A stretch of 64,000 nt of DNA, from contig CAZUTK010000002.1 in assembly GCA_964623265.1 (NCBI GenBank), positions 18,829 to 82,828 of the forward strand, written 5' to 3'. Below the pieces are notes generated by a model. The model was not told where the DNA came from, did not search any database, and saw only the letters and a program-made list of their open reading frames with translations. Shown here in pieces: positions 33,963 to 42,261 of this stretch (positions within the stretch are counted from its first letter, which is position 1; the number at the start of each line of letters is the position of its first letter). Both the position numbers and the translations under genes were made by a program. This DNA comes from CAZUTK01 sp964623265 (GTDB lineage: Bacteria; Electryoneota; B3-LCP).

Positions 33963-34886
33963 ATGAGTCAAAGAGTCATACGGATCGGAGCGCGTGGGAG
34001 TCAATTATCCCTGGTGCAAGCGCAGAGTGTGATGAAACTGCTGCAAGCAGCCGAGCCGGATCTTGAATTCACCCTGCAGCCGATCCGCACGGAAGGGGAT
34101 AGAAAGCACAGCGCTTCTTTAAAGGAGATAGGGGGGCGGGGAGTATTCGTCAAAGAACTGGAATCGGCGCTGCAACAGCATATTGTGGATATCGCTGTGC
34201 ACAGCGCCAAGGATTTGCCGTCCAGGCTTCCAGAGGGATTGAGGCTCGCCGCCGTTCCACAGCGGGGTCCGGTGGAAGATGTCCTGATTTCCATCTACAA
34301 TCTTTCGCTGCCGGAGCTTCCGCCTCGATTGAAGGTGGCGACGGGATCGCCCCGCCGCAAGGCGCTTCTGCGGATGTTCCGTCCGGATTTGAAGGTGGTG
34401 GAGATCCGCGGCAATATAAATACCCGCTTGCGAAAGATGAAAGAGAATCAATTCGACGCTCTGGTGTTGGCACGAGCGGGTTTGGTTCGTCTGGAGTTGG
34501 AGCAGCATATCTGCCAGATCCTCCCTTCCGACGAATTCATACCCGCGCCTGGGCAGGGAGCGCTGGCGTTGGAAGTTCGGGAGAACGATGCAGGTGTAAT
34601 GCAGGTCGTCGCCCGAATTAATTCCACGCGCGATTTTGCCTGCTTGACTGCGGAAAGGAGCATGCTGCAGCGGCTGAATGCGGGTTGTTCCGTGCCGGTC
34701 GGAGCCTGGGCGCGTTGGACCGGCGAAAGAATGACTCTGGATGCCGTCGTGCTCGAACCGGAAGGAAGATTCGCAATCCGATCTTCCGGCACGATCGCTG
34801 ATATTCAAGAAGCGCGTGTGTTGGGAGAAAAAGTCGCGGAAGATTTGCTGAGTCAAGGAGCGGCGGAGCTGATTTCGAATGCGTGA
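33963..34886 (+). CDS. hemC: hydroxymethylbilane synthase (porphobilinogen deaminase)
   Basis: 307 residues from ATG 33963. Signatures: RIGARGSQLSLVQAQ, VHSAKDLPSRLPEGL, ATGSPRRKALL, EIRGNINTRLRKM and the dipyrromethane cofactor cysteine in NAGCSVPVGAWA. It joins four porphobilinogens into hydroxymethylbilane. It overlaps the next gene (cobA-hemD) by 8 bases. No hemA is present between it and the precorrin-2 dehydrogenase gene, where many bacteria have it. Confidence 0.95.
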   Translation: MSQRVIRIGARGSQLSLVQAQSVMKLLQAAEPDLEFTLQPIRTEGDRKHSASLKEIGGRGVFVKELESALQQHIVDIAVHSAKDLPSRLPEGLRLAAVPQRGPVEDVLISIYNLSLPELPPRLKVATGSPRRKALLRMFRPDLKVVEIRGNINTRLRKMKENQFDALVLARAGLVRLELEQHICQILPSDEFIPAPGQGALALEVRENDAGVMQVVARINSTRDFACLTAERSMLQRLNAGCSVPVGAWARWTGERMTLDAVVLEPEGRFAIRSSGTIADIQEARVLGEKVAEDLLSQGAAELISNA

Positions 34887-36411
34887 GAAAGGGAAAGTCT
34901 ATTTGATCGGCGCGGGCCCCGGGAATCCGGAACTGATCACGTTGATGGGACTTCAAGCGCTGCGAAATTGCGATGTAGTCGTATACGACCGCCTGGCGCC
35001 ACTCGAACTGGTCGTCACCTTGCCGCGGCATGTTCAGAGGATCTATGTCGGCAAGTCCTCCGGACATCACGCGCTGCCACAGGATGAGATCCATAAACTC
35101 TTGCTGAAACTGGCGCTGGAAGGCAAGCAGGTTGCCAGGCTGAAGGGAGGGGATCCATTTGTATTCGGCAGAGGCGCCGAAGAGGCGATTTTCCTGAGAG
35201 AGAACGGAATTTCCTTCGAAGTGATCCCCGGCATCACCGCGGGCGTTGCAACGCCAGCTTTCGCTGGCATCCCGGTAACCTACCGGAACAAAGCGGTCTT
35301 TGCAGTATTTTTAACTGCTCACGAAGCAAAAGAAAAAGAAGATCTACAGATTCCCTGGGAATGGATCGCCGGCGCCCGGTATGGATCCATCGTCGGATAT
35401 ATGGGCGTCAAAGAGCTTGCCGGTGTGGTGGACAAGCTGATTCACAACGGTATGAACGCCGCTACTCCAGCCGCCATCATCGAGAGAGGAACGACAGGCA
35501 GGCAGCGGAGTCTGCGGAGCAGCTTATCCGAACTGCCCGCTTTGGCGGAAGCTGAAAAGATCCAGCCGCCGGCGCTTTTCGTTATAGGCGAAGTCGTGGA
35601 TCTTCAAGATCAGATACAGTGGTTCAACGGTATACTCCTGGGCAAGCGCGTTATGGTCACCCGCCCTGCTGATCAAGCGGAAGGGATGTACCGCCTGCTG
35701 AGAAGTCACGGCGCGGAGGTGTCGCCTCTGCCCACCATCGCCACCGAAGATCATTTCGATGCCGCAGCCTGGTCTGAAGTGGAATCGTGGTTTGATGTTG
35801 CTCCCCCGAATTCGAACTGGCTGGTCTTCACCAGCGAGAATGGCGTGCGCTATTTTCTGGACCAGCTATCGCGGAGCGGTCGTGATTACCGGCAACTGGA
35901 ACGCTTTCAAATCGCCGCCGTGGGCGAAGGAACCGCAAAAGAACTTGAAAAACGGCACCTTTCGGCGGATTTTGTGCCGTCGTCCGCAACGACCGCGGTG
36001 CTGGCGGATGAGTTGAAAGGACGCATTACCTTTGGTGATCGAGTCTTGCGAGTCCGGGGAAATCTGGGGGATGATTCCGTGGAACGGGCGCTGTCCGCGG
36101 CAGGCGCCCGGGTCATCTCCTTGCAGGTGTACCGCACCTTGAGAGCGCAATGGGATCAGGGGATGTGGACGCATCTGCAGGAATGTCCTCCGGATCTCAT
36201 CACTTTCACCAGCGGTTCCACGGTAACCGCGTTCTTTGAAATCTTGGGCGACAAAACCGCACGGGAAACCGCCGCAAAAGCCCTTGTTGCTTCCATCGGT
36301 CCTATGACTACAAAGGTCGCTGAAAGCGCCGGAATCCGTGTGCGGATCGAAGCGAAGATTCATTCCGTGTCAGGTCTGATTCAGGCGATTGTTGAACATC
36401 AACAACCTTGA
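34879..36411 (+). CDS. fused uroporphyrinogen-III C-methyltransferase / uroporphyrinogen-III synthase
   Basis: 510 residues. N-terminal CobA/SumT (about 1-245): VYLIGAGPGNPELITLMG, VYDRLA, VARLKGGDPFVFGRGAEEA and TGRQRSLRSSL are all family marks. C-terminal HemD (about 250-508), poorly conserved as usual: KRVMVTRPADQAEGMYRLL and ITFTSGSTVTAFFEIL. The fusion makes uroporphyrinogen III and methylates it to precorrin-2, so one protein feeds siroheme, haem and corrinoid branches. The gene is followed 10 bases on by carbonic anhydrase. Confidence 0.94.
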   Translation: MREKGKVYLIGAGPGNPELITLMGLQALRNCDVVVYDRLAPLELVVTLPRHVQRIYVGKSSGHHALPQDEIHKLLLKLALEGKQVARLKGGDPFVFGRGAEEAIFLRENGISFEVIPGITAGVATPAFAGIPVTYRNKAVFAVFLTAHEAKEKEDLQIPWEWIAGARYGSIVGYMGVKELAGVVDKLIHNGMNAATPAAIIERGTTGRQRSLRSSLSELPALAEAEKIQPPALFVIGEVVDLQDQIQWFNGILLGKRVMVTRPADQAEGMYRLLRSHGAEVSPLPTIATEDHFDAAAWSEVESWFDVAPPNSNWLVFTSENGVRYFLDQLSRSGRDYRQLERFQIAAVGEGTAKELEKRHLSADFVPSSATTAVLADELKGRITFGDRVLRVRGNLGDDSVERALSAAGARVISLQVYRTLRAQWDQGMWTHLQECPPDLITFTSGSTVTAFFEILGDKTARETAAKALVASIGPMTTKVAESAGIRVRIEAKIHSVSGLIQAIVEHQQP

Positions 36412-36421
36412 GGAGTCCGCA

Positions 36422-37000
36422 ATGAACTGGGAGGAATCCCTTCGACGACTTATGGAAGGGAACAAGCGTTTCGTCGCCGGGCAAATGCTGCACCCCAATC
36501 AGATCATAGAAAAGCGGTTGGAGGTACGACGCGGGCAAAATCCTTATGCTGTAGTTTTGGCTTGCTCGGATTCCCGCACCTCGCCGCTCTTAATTTTCGA
36601 CGCAGGGTTGGGAGACCTCTTCATCGTTCGAACAGCGGGTAATGTGGCGGATGAAGTGGCGATCGGCAGTATGGAAATCGCGGTAGAACAATTCGAGACG
36701 CCTTTGATTATGGTGCTGGGACACCGGCGGTGCGGTGCCGTCCGGTTAGCTTTGGATAAACCGGAAATATCGGGACATATGCAGAGCATTGTGCACCTTT
36801 TGAAGCCTGCGGTTTTAGAAGGGAAGCGACAGCCTGGCGATCCCTGGGAGAACGCCGCCAGGGCAAATGTCTGGATCACCGTAGATAAGTTGAAAAATTC
36901 TGAGCCGTATCTAAAAAACCGCGTGCGAAAGGGGATTCTGAAGATCGTGGGGGGATATTACTGTTTGGATGAGTGGCACGTGGAGATCATCGCAGAATAA
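36422..37000 (+). CDS. beta-type carbonic anhydrase
   Basis: 192 residues from ATG 36422, set by GAGGAG 6 bases upstream. Zinc ligands are in VLACSDSRTSP (Cys, and the Asp-Arg dyad) and VLGHRRCGAV (His and Cys), as in beta-carbonic anhydrases. It interconverts CO2 and bicarbonate. Its position inside a tetrapyrrole operon, between cobA-hemD and hemB, is unusual; no metabolic link is evident from sequence. Base composition looks like its neighbours, so recent insertion is not obvious. Confidence 0.92.
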   Translation: MNWEESLRRLMEGNKRFVAGQMLHPNQIIEKRLEVRRGQNPYAVVLACSDSRTSPLLIFDAGLGDLFIVRTAGNVADEVAIGSMEIAVEQFETPLIMVLGHRRCGAVRLALDKPEISGHMQSIVHLLKPAVLEGKRQPGDPWENAARANVWITVDKLKNSEPYLKNRVRKGILKIVGGYYCLDEWHVEIIAE

Positions 37001-37016
37001 GATGAAGGATGCTTTT

Positions 37017-37997
37017 ATGCCGTATCCTGAAGAACGACCTCGAAGACTACGTAGGAGCGCAGCGTTGCGCCGCTTGGTGCGCGAAACCCGCATTTCCCCT
37101 GCTGACTTGATTCTGCCGTTCTTCGTGAAAGTCGGTGGAGAAGATGAAGCCATACCCAGCATGCCGGGCATCGCAAGATACAACCCTCGCAAGGCGGCGG
37201 AAAAAGCGGCTGCAGCGTATGAAGCCGGTGTCCCCGCCGTGATCCTCTTCGGAATACCGGATCGGAAAGATGCCACAGGTTCCGCATCCTGGCGGGAGGA
37301 TGGCGTTATCCAAACCGCCGTGCGATCTATCAAGCAGATTGTTCCGGATTTGATTGTCATCACGGACGTTTGTCTGTGCGAATATACGGATCACGGCCAT
37401 TGCGGAGTCCTGTGCGACGGCGTCGTGGATAACGATGCGACGCTGGAGCTGCTGGCTCGCCAGGCGGTAAGCCATTGCGAAGCGGGGGTGGATATCGTCG
37501 CGCCATCCGATATGATGGACGGCAGAGTCGGAGCAATCCGCCGAGCGCTCGATAATGCCGGCTTTTCCGACCGCGCCATCATGGCGTACAGCGTGAAGTA
37601 TGCCTCCTCTTTTTATGGACCCTTCCGCGAAGCCGCGGATTCAACCCCTGCAGTTGGCGACCGCAAGAGTTACCAGATGGATCCCGCCAACGCCCGCGAA
37701 GCTCTGCGCGAATCCAGTTTAGACGTCGCGGAAGGTGCGGATATTATTATGGTCAAACCTGCATTGGTGTATCTGGATGTGATTTCCCGCGTCCGCCAAA
37801 TCACGCATTTGCCCGTCGCCGCCTTCAATGTCAGCGGCGAATACGCAATGGTTAAAGCCGCCGCGCGGGCAGGGTGGCTGGATGAGCGGTCGGCGGTGCT
37901 GGAAATCCTCACCGGCATCAAGCGTGCCGGCGCGGATTTGATCCTCACCTATCATGCGTTGGATGTCATCCGCTGGTTGAACGATGAAAAAGCATAG
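37017..37997 (+). CDS. hemB: delta-aminolevulinic acid dehydratase (porphobilinogen synthase)
   Basis: 326 residues from ATG 37017, behind GAAGGA. Motifs: RRLRRSAALRRLVRET, ILPFFVKVG, the metal-site cysteines in DVCLCEYTDHGHCG, SDMMDGRVGAIRRALD, and the Schiff-base lysines in MAYSVKYASSFYGPFR and MVKPALVYLD. The three-cysteine pattern indicates a zinc enzyme. It condenses two ALA into porphobilinogen. It overlaps hemL by 14 bases. Confidence 0.95.
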   Translation: MPYPEERPRRLRRSAALRRLVRETRISPADLILPFFVKVGGEDEAIPSMPGIARYNPRKAAEKAAAAYEAGVPAVILFGIPDRKDATGSASWREDGVIQTAVRSIKQIVPDLIVITDVCLCEYTDHGHCGVLCDGVVDNDATLELLARQAVSHCEAGVDIVAPSDMMDGRVGAIRRALDNAGFSDRAIMAYSVKYASSFYGPFREAADSTPAVGDRKSYQMDPANAREALRESSLDVAEGADIIMVKPALVYLDVISRVRQITHLPVAAFNVSGEYAMVKAAARAGWLDERSAVLEILTGIKRAGADLILTYHALDVIRWLNDEKA

Positions 37998-39282
37998 ACG
38001 ATCTGCAGAGGCGTTCGAACGGGCTCGGCGCATTTTACCCGGCGGCGTCAATTCCCCGGTGCGGGCGTATGGCGCGGTCGGCGGCGATCCGCTTTTCATC
38101 GCCCGCGGCGAAGGGATTCGGATCTGCGATCTGGATGGCAACGAGTATCTGGATTATGTCCTTTCCTGGGGTCCGCTGATCCTCGGACACGCTCACCCCA
38201 CCGTCGTGGCGGCCGTTCAAGACGCGGCGAAGCGCGGCTTGTCGTTCGGTGCGCCCACGGAAGGTGAGACAGAACTCGGCGAAAAAGTCCGGGCTTTTAT
38301 GCCTCACCTCGAGATGCTGCGGCTGGTCAGTTCCGGCACAGAAGCCGTGATGACCGCCGCTCGTCTGGCGAGGGCATGCACAGGCAGGGATCTCTTAGTG
38401 AAATTCGACGGCTGCTACCACGGTCACAGCGACGGCTTTCTGATCCAGGCCGGTTCCGGACTGGCGACGGGAGGCTTGCCGGCTTCCCGGGGTGTTCCGC
38501 TGGAGATCGCGCGCTGCACGATCTCGCTGCCCTACAACGATATCGAGGCTGTCCGGAATCTCTTCGCTCAGCGGGGGAAGAAAATCGCAGCTGTCATCGT
38601 GGAGCCCATCGCCGCGAATATGGGCGTCATCCCGCCGAAGCCTAATTTTCTCGAAGGATTGCGGGAGATCACGCAGCAATACGAATCCCTCTTGATCTTC
38701 GATGAAGTCATCACCGGCTTTCGTGTGGCTCGCGGAGGAGCCGCCGAATTATTCGGGATCGTGCCGGATCTCACCTGTCTGGGGAAGATCCTGGGCGGCG
38801 GCATGCCCATTGGAGCCGTAGGGGGACGGCGCGATCTAATGTCCCGGCTGGCGCCCTCAGGCGATGTATATCAAGCCGGCACGCTCTCCGGCAATCCTAT
38901 CTCAGTCGCCGCTGGAATCGCCACACTGCAGGAATTGACGAATCCGACGTGTTATCCGTCTCTCGCCGCTGCGACCCGGGAACTGGCGGATGGTCTGCAA
39001 AGGATTTTCCGGAGCGCCGAGATTCCGGCGCAGGTGCATTCAGTCTGCGGCTTACTCACTGTCTTCTTTTCGCCGAATCCAGTTTACGACTTCGATTCCG
39101 CCCGCCGTTGTGACGGCGATGCCTACCGCAGATTTTTCCGCTCGATGTTGGATTGCGCGATTTACCTGCCTCCGTCTCCTTATGAAGCGTGGTTTTTGTC
39201 CATCTTACACGACCAATCCGCTCTCACGAAGACTCTCGCCGCGCTGACTCACAGCTTGGATTCACTTCGTGCCGGGCGGTAA
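37984..39282 (+). CDS. hemL: glutamate-1-semialdehyde 2,1-aminomutase
   Basis: 432 residues, class III aminotransferase. Signatures: GGVNSPVRAYGAVGGDPLFI, VSSGTEAVMTAARLAR, LLIFDEVITGFRV, and the PLP lysine in LTCLGKILGGGMPIGAVGG. It converts glutamate-1-semialdehyde to 5-aminolevulinate in the C5 pathway. The required glutamyl-tRNA reductase (hemA) is not in the window. Last gene of the tetrapyrrole operon, directly upstream of the dsr promoter region. Confidence 0.95.
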   Translation: MKKHRRSAEAFERARRILPGGVNSPVRAYGAVGGDPLFIARGEGIRICDLDGNEYLDYVLSWGPLILGHAHPTVVAAVQDAAKRGLSFGAPTEGETELGEKVRAFMPHLEMLRLVSSGTEAVMTAARLARACTGRDLLVKFDGCYHGHSDGFLIQAGSGLATGGLPASRGVPLEIARCTISLPYNDIEAVRNLFAQRGKKIAAVIVEPIAANMGVIPPKPNFLEGLREITQQYESLLIFDEVITGFRVARGGAAELFGIVPDLTCLGKILGGGMPIGAVGGRRDLMSRLAPSGDVYQAGTLSGNPISVAAGIATLQELTNPTCYPSLAAATRELADGLQRIFRSAEIPAQVHSVCGLLTVFFSPNPVYDFDSARRCDGDAYRRFFRSMLDCAIYLPPSPYEAWFLSILHDQSALTKTLAALTHSLDSLRAGR

Positions 39283-39333
39283 CGATGCCGAAATTTGTAG
39301 CAGCGCAACGTTTTTGCATAAATTTGGACGATT

Positions 39334-39361
39334 ATATTGCATAATGTTGCAATATGCAACA
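39334..39361. promoter_or_regulatory. overlapping TTGCA palindromes upstream of dsrA (candidate regulator site)
   Basis: Two perfect, overlapping inverted repeats: ATATTGCA-N6-TGCAATAT (39334-39355) and TGTTGCA-ATA-TGCAACA (39345-39361). Another TTGCA occurs at 39314. The inner palindrome ends 29 bases before the -35 of the dsrA promoter. The second form nearly equals GTTGCA-AC-TGCAAC upstream of the NifX-like/DsrMK-like operon. Confidence 0.7.
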
Positions 39362-39390
39362 CTATAAAGTGAAAATTTTCGAGAAATTGC

Positions 39391-39419
39391 TTGACTTATT
39401 CGTTTCAGGGAACTATATT
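39391..39419 (+). promoter_or_regulatory. sigma-70-type promoter of the dsr cluster
   Basis: TTGACT (39391-39396), 17-base spacer, TATATT (39414-39419). This gives an untranslated leader of about 135 bases before dsrA. The same -10 and spacer occur before the NifX-like operon at 30723-30751. Confidence 0.75.
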
Positions 39420-39449
39420 TTTGTAGTCTTGTGAAAAAAGTTGCTGATC

Positions 39450-39467
39450 TTGTCAAATATTTGACAA
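39450..39467. promoter_or_regulatory. perfect 18-bp palindrome in the dsrA leader, Rex-box-like
   Basis: TTGTCAAATATTTGACAA is its own reverse complement. It lies about 24-41 bases after the expected transcription start, a position suited to a repressor. It differs from the known Rex consensus TTGTGAA-N4-TTCACAA by one base per half. Rex is an NADH-responsive repressor known to control sulfate-reduction genes in Desulfovibrio. Identity of the binding protein is inference. Confidence 0.55.
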
Positions 39468-39562
39468 CCATTCCCCCCATCCGGCAGCCGAAAGCGAGCA
39501 AGAGATATTTAAAATAGATAGCGGCATCTGTTACGCCACCACCTAAACCGTGAGGAGATACT

Positions 39563-40774
39563 ATGGCGGATGAATTCCCAAAAACGCCAAAATTGGACGA
39601 ATTGGAAAAGGGAGCCTGGCCCAGTTTCGTGAGCGAGATCAAGATGGCTGCGAAGAACAACGCGGCTTCCCGCGATCTACTCAGGCTGCTGGAGCGTTCT
39701 TACAACGAGAAGATCGGGCACTGGAAACACGGCGGCATCGTCGGCGTGCTGGGCTACGGTGGAGGAGTCATCGGTAGATACAACGATCTCCCGGAAGAAT
39801 TCCCCCACATCTCCCATTTTCACACCATGCGCATCAACCAGCCGGCGGGATGGTACTACACCACCGAGGCTCTGCGCAAAATCTGCGATATCTGGGAAAG
39901 ACACGGTTCCGGCTTGACCAATATGCATGGATCCACCGGCGACATCATCTTGTTGGGAACCACGACGGATGAATTGGAACCCACTTTCCAGGAATTGGCT
40001 CGCATCGGCTTCGACATCGGCGGATCCGGATCGGACGTGCGCACGCCTTCCTGCTGTTTGGGGAAGAGCCGCTGCGAATGGGCGTGTTACGATACGATGG
40101 CTCTGACTCATGATCTGACGCTGACCTATCAGGATGAATTGCACCGTCCAGCGTTCCCTTACAAATTCAAGTTCAAGATGTCGGGATGTCCCAATGACTG
40201 CGTGGCGTCTGTAGCGCGTGCCGATATTTCCATCATCGGCACCTGGCGAGACGATATCCGTATTGACAAGAATGCAGTCCTCGAATACCGCGACAGAGGA
40301 ATGGACATTCAGAAGGAAGTCGTCAATCTCTGCCCAGCGAAATGCATGGAGTGGGATGGCAAAGAGCTGCACATTGACAACGATAATTGCAAGCACTGCA
40401 TGCACTGCATCAACGTTATGACCAAGGCGCTGCGTCCAGGGACCGATACTGGCGCCACGGTGCTGATCGGCTCCAAAGCGCCGATCATCGAAGGCGCTCT
40501 GCTCTCTTCCGTCCTGATTCCATTCTGGAAGGTGGAGCCGCCTTATCAGGAATTGAAGGATCTCATCGAGCGAATCTGGGATCTCTGGTGCGAAGAAGGG
40601 AAGAACCGCGAGCGGATCGGCGAGTTCATTCAGCGAGTCGGTTTGGGTAATTTCCTCGAACTGATCGGCGTGGAACCGCAGGCAGAAATGGTGGCGCATC
40701 CTCGCGAGAATCCCTACATCTTCTACGAAGAGTATTTCGAAGAAGAGGGCGAAGGCACCGAGAGCAACGCTTGA
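39563..40774 (+). CDS. dsrA: dissimilatory sulfite reductase alpha subunit
   Basis: 403 residues, slightly shorter than typical Desulfovibrio DsrA (about 435). It contains the siroheme-linked cysteine sets CCLGKSRCEWACYDT and KMSGCPNDCVASVARAD, and an inserted ferredoxin domain (CPAKCMEWDG, then CKHCMHCINVM). With DsrB it reduces sulfite using siroheme and 4Fe-4S clusters and loads sulfur on DsrC; it acts in the cytoplasm. ATG 39563 has GTGAGGAGAT upstream. It leads the long dsr-qmo-apr gene run. The reductive direction is suggested by dsrD nearby. Confidence 0.97.
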   Translation: MADEFPKTPKLDELEKGAWPSFVSEIKMAAKNNAASRDLLRLLERSYNEKIGHWKHGGIVGVLGYGGGVIGRYNDLPEEFPHISHFHTMRINQPAGWYYTTEALRKICDIWERHGSGLTNMHGSTGDIILLGTTTDELEPTFQELARIGFDIGGSGSDVRTPSCCLGKSRCEWACYDTMALTHDLTLTYQDELHRPAFPYKFKFKMSGCPNDCVASVARADISIIGTWRDDIRIDKNAVLEYRDRGMDIQKEVVNLCPAKCMEWDGKELHIDNDNCKHCMHCINVMTKALRPGTDTGATVLIGSKAPIIEGALLSSVLIPFWKVEPPYQELKDLIERIWDLWCEEGKNRERIGEFIQRVGLGNFLELIGVEPQAEMVAHPRENPYIFYEEYFEEEGEGTESNA

Positions 40775-40853
40775 TCGTGCCCATCACTTAATCCAATTGC
40801 TGATAATCTAACAACCCACTCGCCGAGTGGTTTAGACGAAAAGGAGCAATCCC

Positions 40854-41936
40854 ATGGCAGAAGAAGTTCAAAAAAGAATCACCGATATAGGACCGCCGCA
40901 TTACGAACAGTTTCTCCCGCCCGTGATCAAAGAGAATTACGGCAAATGGAAGTACCATGAAATCGTAAAGCCCGGGGTGATGAAGCATGTGTCGGAAACC
41001 GGCGCCGAATGCTACACGGTGCGCGCCGGCGGCTCCCGTTTGATGAGCATCCAGAAGATCCGGCAGATTTGCGATCTGGCAGATAAATACGCCGATGGGC
41101 ATCTGCGTTTCACCAGCCGCCACAACATCGAATTTATGTTCACCGATCCCAGTCGCATCGAACCGCTGATCAAGGACCTGAAGAAACTCGGGCATCCAGT
41201 GGGAGGCACGGGTCCCGCGATCACCAGCATCGTGCACACGCAGGGCTGGATTCACTGCCATTCCGCCGCCACGGATGCTTCCGGCATCGTCAAGTCGGTG
41301 ATGGATGAAGTGATCAGCCACTTCGAGAACATGGATCTGCCGGCGAAGTGCCGCATCGCGCTGGCTTGCTGCCTGAATATGTGCGGCGCGGTGCACTGTT
41401 CGGACATCGCGATCCTCGGAATTCACCGCCGCCCGCCCAAGATCAACCGAGAGAACCTCGTTAAGATGTGCGAGATCCCCAATGTGGTGGCTTCCTGCCC
41501 CACGGCGGCGATCAAGCCGACCGAATGGGAAGGCAAACCGTCGTTGACCGTGGATGAAGACCGCTGTATGTTCTGCGCCAACTGCTATACGGTCTGCCCC
41601 GCGATGCCTCTGAACAACCCGTTAAACGACGGCGTCTCCATCTGGATCGGCGGCAAGGTGTCGAATGCCCGCCATGAACCGATGTTTTCCAAACTGGCGA
41701 TCCCTTACATCGAAAACAACCCGCCGCGTTGGCCCGAAGTCGTCGCCGCCGTCGTCAACATCATCAACGTCTGGAAGGACAACGCGCGCAAATACGAACG
41801 TTTGGGCGAATGGATCGAGCGCATCGGTTGGCCCAAGTTCTTCCGGCTCGCCGGCATCGAATTCCGCAAAGAGCACATTGACGACTTCAAACATGCCGGT
41901 CTGACCTACAAACGTTCCGTTCATCTAACCCGCTGA
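40854..41936 (+). CDS. dsrB: dissimilatory sulfite reductase beta subunit
   Basis: 360 residues. Siroheme/Fe-S motifs lie in WIHCHSAATDASGIVK and CRIALACCLNMCGAVHCSD, and the ferredoxin domain has CMFCANCYTVCPAMPL. DsrB carries the catalytically active siroheme of the alpha2-beta2 enzyme. RBS AAGGAG precedes the start. It follows dsrA by 79 bases and is followed by dsrD. Confidence 0.97.
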   Translation: MAEEVQKRITDIGPPHYEQFLPPVIKENYGKWKYHEIVKPGVMKHVSETGAECYTVRAGGSRLMSIQKIRQICDLADKYADGHLRFTSRHNIEFMFTDPSRIEPLIKDLKKLGHPVGGTGPAITSIVHTQGWIHCHSAATDASGIVKSVMDEVISHFENMDLPAKCRIALACCLNMCGAVHCSDIAILGIHRRPPKINRENLVKMCEIPNVVASCPTAAIKPTEWEGKPSLTVDEDRCMFCANCYTVCPAMPLNNPLNDGVSIWIGGKVSNARHEPMFSKLAIPYIENNPPRWPEVVAAVVNIINVWKDNARKYERLGEWIERIGWPKFFRLAGIEFRKEHIDDFKHAGLTYKRSVHLTR

Positions 41937-41947
41937 GAGGTGATGCA

Positions 41948-42199
41948 ATGGCGGACAAATTATCAGTCAATGAAGTCGCGGACGCCATGTATAATATGGT
42001 GAAGGAAGCCACCGGCTTGCGCAAACTGAAGCCGATGGATTTGACCAAAAATATCATGGAAGCCTACGGCGATCGAGTGGACAAACAAATCTGCAAGGAT
42101 GCGATCAAGCAGTTGATCGAATCCGGCAAATGCGTCTATACGTATTTCGGCGGCAGCTACATCGAATTGCCGCATAAAGAAGGCGCCGCCAACGAGTGA
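41948..42199 (+). CDS. dsrD: DsrD, activator protein of dissimilatory sulfite reductase
   Basis: 83 residues with a winged-helix-like fold predicted from the family. Sequence KLKPMDLTKNIMEAYGDRVD and the KCVYTYFGGSYIELP tail are typical. DsrD is known as an allosteric activator of DsrAB and is widely used as a marker of the reductive pathway. It lies 11 bases after dsrB with RBS GAGAGGTG, the usual order. A strong hairpin follows its stop. Confidence 0.94.
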   Translation: MADKLSVNEVADAMYNMVKEATGLRKLKPMDLTKNIMEAYGDRVDKQICKDAIKQLIESGKCVYTYFGGSYIELPHKEGAANE

Positions 42200-42208
42200 G
42201 ATCGGATG

Positions 42209-42238
42209 GGCGAAGCGTTCCTTGCCGAACGCTTCGCC
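42209..42238 (+). terminator. 12-bp hairpin after dsrD (attenuator or mRNA-stabilising structure)
   Basis: GGCGAAGCGTTC and GAACGCTTCGCC form a perfect 12-bp stem with a 6-base loop, without a following T run. It starts 9 bases after the dsrD stop. It would give partial termination or protect the 3' end of a dsrABD message, leaving the later genes less expressed. Confidence 0.6.
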
Positions 42239-42261
42239 TCCCGACCGCTGGTTCTTTGATA

